Shown one piece after another: positions 48,063 to 57,041 of a stretch of 64,000 bases of DNA. Below the pieces are notes generated by a model that was not told the DNA's origin, did not search any database, and was given only the letters and a program-made list of their open reading frames with translations. The DNA is from JACDER01 sp963717765 (GTDB lineage Bacteria > Actinomycetota > Thermoleophilia > Gaiellales > Gaiellaceae). The stretch is from NCBI GenBank assembly GCA_963717765.1, contig CAVQWX010000007.1, positions 62,001 to 126,000 on the forward strand, given 5' to 3'. The position numbers were made by a program, and so were the translations under genes. Numbering within the stretch: position 1 is the stretch's first letter; the number at the start of each line of letters is the position of its first letter.

Positions 48063-48578
48063 ATGGCATCGGCCACCGATCTCCGCAGTGCAGACGGCTT
48101 CCTCGTCGAGTCTTCCGCGGGGGACGTGGGCTGGGTCGAGGAAGTCTGGCTCGATGACAAAGACGAGCCGCGCGCGCTGGCGCTTCAGATCCTCGACGGT
48201 CGCCATGCGCTCCTGCGAGCGGAGGACGTGCTCGCGGTCGAGCCCGAGGAGCGGTGGGTCGTGGTCCGGCCCGAGCAGGAGCTCCTGGAGCTTGACGCAC
48301 CGCGCGTGCGCACCTCGAACGGCACCATTCTCGCGTCGTGGAGAACGACGGGAGTTTTGCTCCGTGCTCCCTCCGAGCCGCGCTGGCACATGACCGTGCA
48401 TCTGCCGCACCGGGGCCCTCACGGGCATCCCCGGATAGCCGCGGCCTCGCGCCGGATCCAGCGCTGGCCGCCCTGGCTTGCGGTCGGGGCGCTCTACCTG
48501 GCGCTGGCGTGCATCATCGGACTGGTGATCGCGTTCGCGTTCCTGATCGCGCACCTCGTTACGGGCCAGGCGTACTAG
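48063..48578 (+). CDS. PRC-barrel-like protein with C-terminal membrane helix
   Basis: 171 residues. N-terminal half, ATDLRSADGFLVESSAGDVG WVEEVWLDD and VVVRPEQELLELDAPRV, fits a PRC-barrel or similar beta fold; the C-terminal LAVGALYLALACIIGLVIAF is a single membrane helix. ATG at 48063 is selected at the domain start, with ATG 48003 as alternative that would extend to within 15 bp of the plsY start. Function unknown. Confidence 0.65.
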   Translation: MASATDLRSADGFLVESSAGDVGWVEEVWLDDKDEPRALALQILDGRHALLRAEDVLAVEPEERWVVVRPEQELLELDAPRVRTSNGTILASWRTTGVLLRAPSEPRWHMTVHLPHRGPHGHPRIAAASRRIQRWPPWLAVGALYLALACIIGLVIAFAFLIAHLVTGQAY

Positions 48579-48594
48579 GCGCGCGGCGCGAGCG

Positions 48595-49215
48595 CTACGG
48601 CTGGATGCCGTACTGGGTGATCCAGCCGTTCACGACCGTCCAGTCCAGGTTGTCGAAGAAGGCGTCGATGTAGGACGCGCGGTCGGTGCGGTAGTCGAGG
48701 AAGTACGCGTGCTCGTAGACGTCGAGCGCCACGAGCGCAGTCGCGTTCCAGATCGGGAACGTGTTCTGCGCGTCACCGACGTAGTTGAAGAGCCGCCCCT
48801 CGTCCCAGTCGTAGGCGGTCCAGGCCCAGCCTCGGCCTGCCATCCCCGTGGCCTTCAGGTCGGCGCGCCAGACGTCGATCGAGCCGAAGTCACGACGAAT
48901 GAGCGTCCCGATCGGGCCGTCCGGGTCGCCACCGCCTCCGCCCAGGTGGTCGAAGTAGAGCTCGTGGTTCTTGATCCCGCCGATCGCGAAGGACAGGTCG
49001 ACCTTCAGGGCGCGGATCTCGGAGTAGACCTGGTTCGCCGCGTCGAAGTCGACCTCGGCGAGCTTGGTCAGAATCTCGTTCCGCTTCGCAACGTACCCTT
49101 GGTAGAGCTTGTAATGCGCCTCGACAGACTCCCGCGAGATCCCGTCCAGCTCGTACAGGCTGGGCTTCAGCTCGCGCGGTGCGATCTCCTCGTGGTTGTA
49201 GGCAAGCGTGGTCAT
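48595..49215 (-). CDS. sod: Iron/manganese superoxide dismutase
   Basis: 206 residues. The four metal ligands are visible: His in VEAHYKLYQGYV, His in KNHELYFDHLGG, and Asp and His in LDVYEHAYFLDYRTD. The GGGGGDP loop and WAWTAYDWDEGRL follow. The sequence is divergent from typical SodA/SodB and resembles a group of Fe/Mn SODs common in actinobacteria and deep-branching phyla. Protects against superoxide in the cytoplasm. The start is ATG 49215, 77 bp divergent from the ECF sigma gene region. Confidence 0.9.
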   Translation of the reverse strand: MTTLAYNHEEIAPRELKPSLYELDGISRESVEAHYKLYQGYVAKRNEILTKLAEVDFDAANQVYSEIRALKVDLSFAIGGIKNHELYFDHLGGGGGDPDGPIGTLIRRDFGSIDVWRADLKATGMAGRGWAWTAYDWDEGRLFNYVGDAQNTFPIWNATALVALDVYEHAYFLDYRTDRASYIDAFFDNLDWTVVNGWITQYGIQP

Positions 49216-49361
49216 GGCTCGGCAGCATATCGGGGCGCGCGCTTACTATCGCGAAATCCGAGAGGCCCCATTTTTCGTACCAACGGGAAGCGATGGAGCT
49301 CACTCTGAGCCTTCCCCTTCCGGCCCGCACTCCCAGCCAGCGAGTGCAGCCATTCCTGCCC

Positions 49362-49913
49362 ATGACCGAGCGTGAGGCCAGCGACGGCGAGCTGATCCAG
49401 AGGATCGGCGACGGTGACCGAGATGCCTTCGAGTCTCTCTACGATCGCTTCGCACGGCCGGTTTACGGCTTCGCGCTGCGCCGCCTGCGCGACCGCAGCC
49501 AGGCCGAGGACGTCGCCCAGGAGACCTTTGCCTCCGTGTGGCGCTCTGCCGGGAGCTACCGCCCAGAGCGCGGGCCGGGTGCCGCCTGGCTCTACGCGGT
49601 CGCCCGGAATGCCGTCGTCGATCGGATCCGGCTGAACGCGCGCGCCAACCCTCCCGTCCCGCCCGAGACGGGATCCGAGGCGGGCCCGGAGGAGGCCGCG
49701 CAGACCGACTGGCTCGCCTGGCGCGTGCACCGCGCCTTCACCGAGTTGCCCGAGACGGAGCGCAACGTGCTCGAGCTCGCGTACTGGGGCGGGCTGTCGC
49801 AGAGCGAGATCGCCGACTTCCTCGGCATCCCGCTCGGTACCGTGAAGACCCGCACCCGCAGCGGGCTGGCGCGCATGGCCGACCTGCTCGAGGGCGAGGA
49901 GCTGAGAGGATGA
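49362..49913 (+). CDS. ECF RNA polymerase sigma factor
   Basis: 183 residues from the ATG at 49362 (another in-frame ATG at 49293 would add 23 mostly unstructured residues). Region 2: FESLYDRFARPVYGFALRRL, SQAEDVAQETFASVWRSAGS; region 4: LPETERNVLELAYWGGLSQS, GIPLGTVKTRTRSGLARM. Partner of the membrane-anchored anti-sigma gene that overlaps its stop by 4 nt. Resembles SigK/SigL-type ECF factors of actinobacteria. Confidence 0.92.
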   Translation: MTEREASDGELIQRIGDGDRDAFESLYDRFARPVYGFALRRLRDRSQAEDVAQETFASVWRSAGSYRPERGPGAAWLYAVARNAVVDRIRLNARANPPVPPETGSEAGPEEAAQTDWLAWRVHRAFTELPETERNVLELAYWGGLSQSEIADFLGIPLGTVKTRTRSGLARMADLLEGEELRG

Positions 49914-50518
49914 GCGAGCGGACGCCAGATTTTTCCGAGCTGATCGGCGAGGACGTCTCCGCGGAGGAGCGCGCGCGCCTCGAGCAGGCTCACTCGATGC
50001 TGATGACCGCCGGGCCGCTGCCCGAGCTCCCTCTCGGCCTCCAGCAGGCGCCTGCCGTCGATGACCGGCACGACTCCTCGGTCGCGTTTTCCTTCCTCCC
50101 CCGCCGCGGCGGCCGCATCCTCACGCTCGCCGCCGGCTTCGCCCTGCTGTGCCTCATCGTCGGCTACGTCATCGGTAACAACCGAGGTGGCTTCAAGACG
50201 GACTTCACGCTGCCGATGCACGGGACGGCCGCAGCGCCGCAGGCCGTCGCCGTGCTGAAGGTGGGGAAGATCGACTCGAGCGGAAACTGGCCCCTAGAGC
50301 TCCAGGTCACGGGCCTCAAGCAGCTGCCCAACGGCTCCTGGTACACGCTCTACCTCACGAAGAAGAAGCAGCGGTCGGAGTCGTGTGGGACCTTCCGCGT
50401 GCACAGTGGGACGACGACCGTCCGCCTGAACGCCCCGTACAACTTCGAGCACTTCGACGGCTGGATCGTCAGCGTGGGCAAGAACGGGCCGGCGCTGCTC
50501 GCGGAGTACCGGACCTAG
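49910..50518 (+). CDS. Membrane-anchored anti-sigma factor (RskA-like)
   Basis: 202 residues. N-terminal cytoplasmic segment (about 1-70, no zinc-finger motif), one membrane helix ILTLAAGFALLCLIVGYVIG (about 70-89), and an extracytoplasmic beta domain with ELQVTGLKQLPNGSWYTLYL and YNFEHFDGWIVSVGKNGP as in RskA-type regulators. Presumed to hold the ECF sigma until cleaved or relaxed by an envelope signal. ATGA overlap with the sigma gene. The N-terminal domain is divergent, so sigma binding is inferred from position. Confidence 0.85.
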   Translation: MSERTPDFSELIGEDVSAEERARLEQAHSMLMTAGPLPELPLGLQQAPAVDDRHDSSVAFSFLPRRGGRILTLAAGFALLCLIVGYVIGNNRGGFKTDFTLPMHGTAAAPQAVAVLKVGKIDSSGNWPLELQVTGLKQLPNGSWYTLYLTKKKQRSESCGTFRVHSGTTTVRLNAPYNFEHFDGWIVSVGKNGPALLAEYRT

Positions 50519-50524
50519 TGGTAG

Positions 50525-52462
50525 TTACGGCGCCGTTCGGTCGTTCGAGACGAAGGCGGCGTGCGTGACCGGCATCAGCTCCGCCAGGAAGCGCTCGCAG
50601 GCTTCGGCATAGCGGCGGATCTCCCGCTGGGCCGTCTCGGCGGCGCGCAGCGAGACGAAGTTCATGAGCGAGCGGGCGTTGACCGTCCAGTAGAACTCGG
50701 TGTACGCCCCGACGGGGAGCGCGGCGCGTGCCAGCTCGCGGGCGACCCCGAGCTCGACGAGCTCCTCGTACGTCCGGTAGGCCATCTCGTAGACGCCGCG
50801 CAGCCGCTCGCGCGTGGTCTCGGCGATCTCGTCCGGGACGGGCTCGAACGAGTATGCGCCGGGCTTGCCGACCTGCGTGCGAACGTCCTCCGGAGCGGGA
50901 ACGTAGAAGTCGTCGGTCGCCTTCGCGTACCGCATGCTGAACTCGTTGAAGGAGTTGTGGACGACGACGCCATTCGCGAGGAAGTTATGCGAAGGCCCTT
51001 CGACGGCCAAGTCGAACGTCTGCCGAATCCCGACGTACTCGACGTCGACGACGGGAACCGCATGCGCCGTCAACTTGAACCCGCTGCGGGGCCTCAACGG
51101 AAGGTTCTTCACAAAGCCGATGCGGTCAGCGAAGCGACGTGCAAACGCAAGCTCGCTCTCGCGGGTCCTGTGAATCCTCGAATGGCAGTCGTCGCAGACG
51201 CTGATGAGATTGCCGAGATCGAGAGCATGAGCCGGATCGAGCCAGACGGGTGCGATGTGATGGGCGTGGAGCTTCCCGCCGCGCGTCCCGCACCGTTGGC
51301 AGGTGTAGCCGCATTGCTGGCGCACGCGAGGTGCTTGTTCGGTCGTCCATCGCGCAATTGATGCGCGGTGGGAGCTGACCCCGCCTCGCCAAAAGTTGCT
51401 CCGAGGTCCGGAGCGCGCCCTGCGAATCGCCTGCTTATGCCGTTCGCTGACCTCGAGGTTGATCTTGTATCCGCGGAGGCCGGCGTTCCAGGGCCGTCGG
51501 CTCCGATATCTCTCCTCTCGCGAGAAGCGCAAATCATGGCGCGCGAGCCATTTGCGGACCGTGTGATAGCTGCATCCAGCCTCGTCGGCGATCTCCTGCA
51601 CCGTTCTGCCGACTTGGCGCTGCCTCCTCAACCAAGTCGGATCCTGGTGGAGCGGCATTCCGTTCGTCATTAGGAGGCAGTCGCGTTCAGCGCGCGCCGA
51701 GCCGCCCGAACCGACGAGGCCGACCGCCGCGCGCATCGTTCTCCACCCGTCTTGCGTGAGGAGGCGATGGTTCTCGGTGACGGTGAGGCGTTTTCCGTCG
51801 GCGAGGGTGAGCCGATATACAGGCTGAAGACCCTTGTCGAAGATCTCGCTGATGTGGCCAGTCTCGAATTCCCCGTTCTCCTCGTTGAGGACGCGAAGGT
51901 TCATACGCCGAACACGCCACCGGGAATCTCGGAGTTCGTTTGTCCCCACGAGACAACTCCGAACGGCTCGACGCCCGATGCAAAGCGTCTTCGCGATACC
52001 TCTGATGCTCCTTCCTTGCGCGGCGAGCCGCCTTACTGCGTCCGCTGTTTCGCGCGTGAGTGCATGGCCATTCCGTTCGCCCTCAGACCACATCCGCCAG
52101 AGTTCATCGATCGTCTTGCGGGCCTCGGGAGAGGTATGCCCGTTCGCGTCCACGAAGGTGACGACGTTGTCCCCCGTGAGGCAGCCAACGCGATGTCGGA
52201 ACCATTCCCGGGCGACGAAGATGGGGCAGCGAACGTGGAACCGGAAGGCGTTGTGCTCGAACGGCGTTCCGTGCCTATCGCGCATGAGGAAGCGGATCAG
52301 CCCGGCGTCGGAATCGTCCATCTCGGTCTTGTGCCGTGCGAAGCTCACACGCGCACCGTTGACCACCGATAGGTCGGACGCCATTGCGTCGTCCAGGCGA
52401 ACGAAGCCGTGATCGAGGACGTTGATTGGGTTCTCTGGTACCACTTCGCGCGTGACGGCCAC
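50525..52462 (-). CDS. thyX: Flavin-dependent thymidylate synthase ThyX precursor with intein
   Basis: 645-residue precursor. Extein parts: residues 1-93 (LDHGFVRLDDAMASDLSVVN to FVAREWFRHRVG) and 504-645 (SFNEFSMRYAKATDDFYVPA to end), together 235 residues, normal for ThyX. After splicing the signature RHRVGSFNEFS (RHRX7S type) is restored. ThyX makes dTMP from dUMP with FAD, NADPH and methylene-THF. The start is uncertain: GTG 52462 is used, but a GTG at 52444 (giving VPENPINVLDHG) would avoid overlap with the divergent kinase gene. The intein occupies 50954-52183. Confidence 0.93.
   Translation of the reverse strand: MAVTREVVPENPINVLDHGFVRLDDAMASDLSVVNGARVSFARHKTEMDDSDAGLIRFLMRDRHGTPFEHNAFRFHVRCPIFVAREWFRHRVGCLTGDNVVTFVDANGHTSPEARKTIDELWRMWSEGERNGHALTRETADAVRRLAAQGRSIRGIAKTLCIGRRAVRSCLVGTNELRDSRWRVRRMNLRVLNEENGEFETGHISEIFDKGLQPVYRLTLADGKRLTVTENHRLLTQDGWRTMRAAVGLVGSGGSARAERDCLLMTNGMPLHQDPTWLRRQRQVGRTVQEIADEAGCSYHTVRKWLARHDLRFSREERYRSRRPWNAGLRGYKINLEVSERHKQAIRRARSGPRSNFWRGGVSSHRASIARWTTEQAPRVRQQCGYTCQRCGTRGGKLHAHHIAPVWLDPAHALDLGNLISVCDDCHSRIHRTRESELAFARRFADRIGFVKNLPLRPRSGFKLTAHAVPVVDVEYVGIRQTFDLAVEGPSHNFLANGVVVHNSFNEFSMRYAKATDDFYVPAPEDVRTQVGKPGAYSFEPVPDEIAETTRERLRGVYEMAYRTYEELVELGVARELARAALPVGAYTEFYWTVNARSLMNFVSLRAAETAQREIRRYAEACERFLAELMPVTHAAFVSNDRTAP
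50954..52183 (-). mobile_element. Intein with HNH homing endonuclease in ThyX
   Basis: 410 residues (94-503 of the precursor). Block A CLTGDNVVTFV at the N-terminus, block B LTVTENHRLLTQDGW (TxxH), block F VGIRQTFDLAVEGPSHNFLA and block G VVVHN followed by Ser as the +1 residue. The nuclease is an HNH type: CQRCG (388-392), HAHHIAP (399-405), NLISVCDDCHSRIH (418-431). Two HTH-like segments stand out: RSIRGIAKTLCIGRRAVRSC (151-170), inside the N-splicing half, and TVQEIADEAGCSYHTVRKWL (287-306). Cys1, penultimate His and terminal Asn are all present, so splicing should work. Confidence 0.92.
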
Positions 52463-53216
52463 GGATCCGACGCTATCCGCGCTGTCGGACGTCTTAACCG
52501 AAGCGTACGGGATCGCGCCGACTCCACTCGTTCCCCTCGCGGGCGGCTACCAGAACGAGGTCTGGCGGTCGGACGACGTCGTGATCAGGCTCGAGCGGGC
52601 GAGGCCCGAGAGTGTCGCCTGGGAGCACGGGCTCGTGCGCTTCCTCTCCGCGCGCCTCGACCAGGTGCGTGCGCCGCTCGCTGCGTCGGACGGCTCGACG
52701 TTCGTGCGCTGGAGCGACTTCGTCGTAAGCGTCTGGCCCTACGTCGACGGCTCTCCCGCGCGCCGGCGGCACGAGCCGCACGCCGTCGCCGCCGCCGAGC
52801 TGCTCGCTCGCCTGCACGACGCCTGCCGCGGGTGGGAGGGCGGACAGCGGCCGGGCGCATCTGCGGTGGGCGGCGCCGAGCAGGCGCCCATCCACGGCGA
52901 CTTCTGCCGCGGCAACGTGCTCGTGCGACGCGGCCGAGTCGTCGGGCTGGTCGACTGGGAGGAAAGCTGGGTCGACCTCCTCGACTACGAGCTGGCGAAC
53001 GCCGTCTGGCAATTCTGCGTCTCGAAGCGGGAGCACGACTTCGATCGGCGTCTCGCCCGTGCGATGCTGGACGCATACGGCTCCGAGCTCGCCCCGGATG
53101 ACCTTGTCCCGTTGATCCTGACGCGCCTCCACTATGAGCTCGACGTATGGGGTGCTCACAGCGACGAGCCGTACCGCAGGCACCTACGGCAGTCGATCGA
53201 GAAACTCGATGGCTGA
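52452..53216 (+). CDS. Aminoglycoside phosphotransferase-family kinase
   Basis: 254 residues from a GTG at 52452 (an upstream ATG at 52422 is possible). Kinase-like fold: PLAGGYQNEVWR (glycine-rich), VIRLERARPES, catalytic loop IHGDFCRGNVLV (HGD-x4-N) and metal Asp VGLVDWEES. The family phosphorylates antibiotics, sugars, choline or homoserine, so real substrate is unknown. Its start overlaps that of thyX on the other strand and its stop overlaps the DUF72 gene by 8 nt. Confidence 0.85.
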   Translation: MTATDPTLSALSDVLTEAYGIAPTPLVPLAGGYQNEVWRSDDVVIRLERARPESVAWEHGLVRFLSARLDQVRAPLAASDGSTFVRWSDFVVSVWPYVDGSPARRRHEPHAVAAAELLARLHDACRGWEGGQRPGASAVGGAEQAPIHGDFCRGNVLVRRGRVVGLVDWEESWVDLLDYELANAVWQFCVSKREHDFDRRLARAMLDAYGSELAPDDLVPLILTRLHYELDVWGAHSDEPYRRHLRQSIEKLDG

Positions 53217-53847
53217 CCTCTACATCGGCACCTCCGGCTGGTCGTATCCCACCTGGAGGCCGGACTTCTATCCGGCCGGCACCAAGCCGGAGGACTTCCT
53301 CCGCTACTACGCCGAGCACTTTCCGACCGTCGAGCTGAACACGACGGGCTACCGGCTCCCGCGCGAGGAGCTGTTCGAACGCTGGGCGCAGCAGACGCCG
53401 CCGGGCTTCCGCTTCGCGCCGAAGATGAACGCGTACCGCAATCTCAACGTCGCGACCTTCGAGGAGCGAGTGAGACTTCTCGGGGAGCGGCTCGGCCCGA
53501 TCCGCGTCGTCGTCACCTGGGCTCGCGACGAAGGCCTGCTGGAGCTCGCGCTGGGCTCGTTCGATCCCGCGATCCGGCTTGCGTTCGACTTCCGGCACGA
53601 GTCATGGGACGGGATCGAGTCCCAACTGCCCCCGAACGCAGTGCGGGTCGGGTCGCTCGAGGGCTCCGCTCCTTTCCGCTACATCCGCCTGCGCGAGCCG
53701 CCCTACGAGGGCGCGGAGCTCGTCCAGTGGGCCGGCAGGCTGCGGCCGCTGCTCGAGCAGGGAAAGGACGTCTATTGCTATCTGAGGCATGAGGATCAGC
53801 CGACGGCGACCGGGTATGCAACGCGTCTGATCGAGCTGTTGCAGTGA
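53209..53847 (+). CDS. DUF72 family protein
   Basis: 212 residues. DUF72 features: LYIGTSGWSYPTWRPDFYPA, FLRYYAEHFPTVELNTTGYR, TPPGFRFAPKMNAY, FDFRHESW and YIRLREPP...YCYLRHED. A TIM-barrel fold of unknown activity, often near DNA repair or nucleotide genes. It is shorter than usual (~240-280), with the second half trimmed. Start overlaps the kinase gene by 8 nt, and its stop overlaps the next GTG. Confidence 0.85.
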   Translation: MADLYIGTSGWSYPTWRPDFYPAGTKPEDFLRYYAEHFPTVELNTTGYRLPREELFERWAQQTPPGFRFAPKMNAYRNLNVATFEERVRLLGERLGPIRVVVTWARDEGLLELALGSFDPAIRLAFDFRHESWDGIESQLPPNAVRVGSLEGSAPFRYIRLREPPYEGAELVQWAGRLRPLLEQGKDVYCYLRHEDQPTATGYATRLIELLQ

Positions 53848-54872
53848 ACGTCACCCGCATACCTCGCTTTAATCCGTGGCTGATGCGGCGATTGATCGCA
53901 CTTCTCATCGCGGCCGCGGCGTGCCTGGCGGTGGCTCCGGCCGCGCTCTCGTACGGCTGGCCGCTGAAGCCGTTCCACAAGGCGCACCCGATCCGCGGCA
54001 ACTTTGGCGACCCGCGGACGATCTTCACCGATCCGTTCGAGCCGAGCGGCGTTCTCGGGGCCTGCGCGTGCTCGTTCCACAACGGGCTGGACATCTCCGG
54101 TGTCCCCGGGCAGGCCGTCTATCCCGTCGTGTCGGGGATCGCGCACGTGCCGGACCTCGCCACCGTCAACGTCCACGCCTCCCGCGGCCGCGCTTTCAAG
54201 TACATGCACATCACTCCCACGGTCTACGACGGACAGCGCGTGACGGCGTACAAGACGGTCCTCGGGCACATCGACGCGGTCGCCTCGCACGTCCACTTGA
54301 GCGAGATCGACAACACGATCGTCGTCAACCCGCTCGGCACGCACCACCTCACGCCCTACGCCGACCACACGAAGCCCAAGGTCGCCTCGCTGCAGCTGCT
54401 GGAGCCGAACGGGAAGGCGTTCCAGACGCGCGGGATCGCAGGATCGGTGGAGCTCATCGCGCAGGCCTACGACATGCCTGCCCTGCCCGTCCCCGGCATC
54501 TGGTTCGGCTATCCCGTCGCGCCGGCGGTCGTCAGCTGGGCGCTCCTCTCGGGCAACCACTACGTCGTCCAGCCGACCACCGTCGTCGACTTCCGCTACA
54601 CGCTGCCTCTCCCGCGCCAGTTCTGGAACGTCTACGCACGCGGCACGTACCAGAACAAGCCGCGTTTCGGAAATCAGCAGTTCAGGACCTGGCCGGGCCG
54701 TTTCGAGTACAAGCTGACGCGGGGCCTTTTCGACACGCGCAAGCTCGCGGACGGGAGGTACACGCTCCGCGTGACGGTGGAGGACACTGCCGGCAACAAG
54801 ACGACCAACGCAGAGGCAATCACGGTGTGCAACGCGGATCCGACCTCCTGCACGGCGCCGCCCGCGCCCTGA
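53844..54872 (+). CDS. Secreted M23-like metallopeptidase
   Basis: 342 residues from a GTG in a GTGA overlap; an ATG at 53883 would begin directly at the signal peptide (MRRLIALLIAAAACLAVAPA). LytM-like motifs: CSFHNGLDISGVPGQAVYPV (HxxxD first zinc site) and VASHVHLSEI (HxH second site), with YMHITP between. A C-terminal Ig/fibronectin-like domain (about 190-330, LRVTVEDTAGNKTTN) follows. Family members cleave peptidoglycan cross-bridges; here the catalytic pocket is embedded in an unusual context (CACSFHNG) and activity is not assured. Confidence 0.75.
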   Translation: MNVTRIPRFNPWLMRRLIALLIAAAACLAVAPAALSYGWPLKPFHKAHPIRGNFGDPRTIFTDPFEPSGVLGACACSFHNGLDISGVPGQAVYPVVSGIAHVPDLATVNVHASRGRAFKYMHITPTVYDGQRVTAYKTVLGHIDAVASHVHLSEIDNTIVVNPLGTHHLTPYADHTKPKVASLQLLEPNGKAFQTRGIAGSVELIAQAYDMPALPVPGIWFGYPVAPAVVSWALLSGNHYVVQPTTVVDFRYTLPLPRQFWNVYARGTYQNKPRFGNQQFRTWPGRFEYKLTRGLFDTRKLADGRYTLRVTVEDTAGNKTTNAEAITVCNADPTSCTAPPAP

Positions 54873-54907
54873 CGGACCTCTCCTAGGGCCTTCCCCGTAT
54901 CAGCGGC

Positions 54908-55867
54908 GTGACCCGTGCCGCGCTCGTCCTCGCCGCGCTCCTGCTGGCCGCGCCGAGCGCCGTCGCCCGCGTCTCTGGCGGTACGCCGGTCGCCCTCGTG
55001 ACCGCCGAGACGGAGAACCAGCTGATCGCGGTCGAGTTCCCGCACGGAAAGGTGTTGCGGCGCGTGACGGTGGCGGCCGATCCGCAGAATGTCGTGGCCG
55101 ACCAGAGAACGGCGGTCGTGGTCAGCCCTGGCTCCGGCGCGATCACACTCCTCGATGCGCGGACGCTGCGCGTGCGGAAGGTGCTTCGCGGATTCGGCGC
55201 ACCTCACCTCGCGGCGCTTACGCCCGACGGTAATTGGGCCTTCGTGACGGACGACGCGCGCGGGCAGCTGGACGTCGTCTCGCTCACGCGGCTGCGCGTC
55301 GTCAAGCGTCTCTACGTCGGCGCGGGCGCCCACCACCTCTCGCTCTCGCCGGACGGACAGCGCCTGTGGATCGCCCTCGGCGAGCACGCCCGCCGGATCT
55401 CGATCGTCGATGCCTCACGCCCCTCGCGACCGAGGCTGCTGCGCCGCTTCGACCCGGGCTTCGTCGCGCACGACCTCGCCTTCAGCCCCAACGGCAGCCG
55501 CGTCTGGGTCACGTCGGCGCAGGACAGCTTCGTCCGGGTCCTGAGCTCCACGACGGGGCGGAGACTCTTCTCCGTCAGCGCCGGTCCGCCGCCGCAGCAC
55601 GTGGTGTTCGGCGCCTGGACGCGACCACGCGCCTATGTCACGAGCGGCTATGCGAGCCGAATCACGATGGTCGATCCGCGCCGGGGACGGATCATCCGGA
55701 TCGCGTCGGCGCCGTACGGATCGTTCAACGTCACGCTCATCGGCGGCAACGTCGTGACGGCGTCACTGCTGCGCGGGTCGGTGACCGATTTCGACTCCGA
55801 CCTGCGCCTCCGGCGCACCGTTCGCATCGCCCCCGCGGCGCGCGGCGTGGCGGGCGTGGTCTGGTAG
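54908..55867 (+). CDS. Secreted YVTN-type beta-propeller protein
   Basis: 319 residues from a GTG. Signal sequence ALVLAALLLAAPSAVA; then about seven blades with the pattern A.V..D...L.VVD..T..V......G..PH..A.(S/T)PDG, e.g. GAPHLAALTPDGNWAFVTDD. It resembles 40-residue YVTN repeats. 35 bp after the M23-like gene and the last of the run from 52452. Converges on the aminotransferase with a 0-bp gap. Confidence 0.82.
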   Translation: MTRAALVLAALLLAAPSAVARVSGGTPVALVTAETENQLIAVEFPHGKVLRRVTVAADPQNVVADQRTAVVVSPGSGAITLLDARTLRVRKVLRGFGAPHLAALTPDGNWAFVTDDARGQLDVVSLTRLRVVKRLYVGAGAHHLSLSPDGQRLWIALGEHARRISIVDASRPSRPRLLRRFDPGFVAHDLAFSPNGSRVWVTSAQDSFVRVLSSTTGRRLFSVSAGPPPQHVVFGAWTRPRAYVTSGYASRITMVDPRRGRIIRIASAPYGSFNVTLIGGNVVTASLLRGSVTDFDSDLRLRRTVRIAPAARGVAGVVW

Positions 55868-57022
55868 TCAGTACGCCACGGTGCCTGCCGGCCGTGCCGC
55901 GCCGGTCTCGACGATGTCGACGATCTGCTCGACCGCGAATCGGAGCTCGTCGTCCGTCGTGAAATAGTGGGGGCCGAGGCGTAAGCCGGCGTCCGGGCGG
56001 AAGTCGCACAGGATCTCGCGGGCCGCGAGCTCGCCGTGGACGGCGGCGAACTCGGGCGTCCGCACCGTCACAGTCCCGCCGCGGCGCTCTGGCTCCAGCG
56101 GCCCGGTCAGGTCGAACCCGGCCGCCTCGAGCAGGTCCACCAGGCGCGCTGTCTGGTGCATCGAGTGCTCCCGGATCCGGGCGACGCCGATCTCCTCGAT
56201 CAGGTCGTAGCCGGCCGTCGCGGCGTACAAGGCGGGCACGTTGGGCGTCCCGGTCAGGAAGCGCGCCGCACCGTCCGCGTAGTCCATCTCCGGCTCGAAG
56301 CCGAAGGGGCGCGCGTGCGCCTGCCAACCTGTGAGCGCGGGCTCGAGCCGCTCGGCGAGGTCCGCCCGGACGTACAGCCAGCCCGCCCCCGGCCCGCCGC
56401 AGAGCCACTTGACGGAGCCGCCGACGGCGAAGTCGACCCCGAGCGCGGCCACGTCCAGAGGAACGGTTCCGACCGACTGGTAGGCGTCCAGCACGACGTG
56501 GGCGCCGACTTCGTGCGCACGCCGGACGATTGCCTCTACGTCCTGGATCTCGCCGGTCTTGAACAGGACGTGCGTGACCGGGACGAGGAGCGTGCGCTCG
56601 TCGATCGCGTCCGCCACAGGCTCGCCCTCCGGCACGACCACGATCTCGGCGCCGCGGTCGCCCTGGGCCTGGTACAGGTAACGGACGGAGGGGAAGTTTC
56701 CGTCCTCGTAGACGATCCGCCGCCGCTCGCCGTCGAAGCGGAAGCACGAGAGGACGATCGCCTCCGCCACGGTCACGTTCTGGTGCATCGTCGTGGTGCC
56801 CGGCTGCGCGCCGATGATTCGGCCGATCTGGTCGCCCACGGTGAGCGGCATCTCCCACCAGCCCTCGCCCCAGGAGCGGATCCCACGTTCCTTCCACGTC
56901 CGCGCGTACTCGAGGACGCGCACCTCGGCGGCCGCGGGCATCGCGCCCAGCGAGTGGTTGATGAGATACGTCGTGTGGGCGAGGATCGGGAACTCGTCGC
57001 GGTACGAGGCAAGGTCGCGCAT
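55868..57022 (-). CDS. Class V aminotransferase/kynureninase-like PLP enzyme
   Basis: 384 residues. N-terminal YLINHSLGAMPAAAEVRVLE, PLP-phosphate site TTTMHQNVTVAEA, Asp in VVLDAYQSVGTVPLD, the Schiff-base Lys in VGGSVKWLCGGPGAG, and the C-terminal domain to FTTDDELRFAVEQIVDIVET. Kynureninase-like members hydrolyse 3-hydroxykynurenine-type substrates or act as cysteine desulfurases; assignment within class V is open. The ATG at 57022 is used; the methyltransferase starts 20 bp away on the other strand. Confidence 0.85.
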   Translation of the reverse strand: MRDLASYRDEFPILAHTTYLINHSLGAMPAAAEVRVLEYARTWKERGIRSWGEGWWEMPLTVGDQIGRIIGAQPGTTTMHQNVTVAEAIVLSCFRFDGERRRIVYEDGNFPSVRYLYQAQGDRGAEIVVVPEGEPVADAIDERTLLVPVTHVLFKTGEIQDVEAIVRRAHEVGAHVVLDAYQSVGTVPLDVAALGVDFAVGGSVKWLCGGPGAGWLYVRADLAERLEPALTGWQAHARPFGFEPEMDYADGAARFLTGTPNVPALYAATAGYDLIEEIGVARIREHSMHQTARLVDLLEAAGFDLTGPLEPERRGGTVTVRTPEFAAVHGELAAREILCDFRPDAGLRLGPHYFTTDDELRFAVEQIVDIVETGAARPAGTVAY

Positions 57023-57041
57023 CGTGGGTGAGTATTCCACC

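Noticed and set aside
50561..53183. Alternative genes opposite thyX and the kinase gene
   Set aside because: The opposite frames have shadow composition, and the intein accounts for all excess length of the thyX frame.
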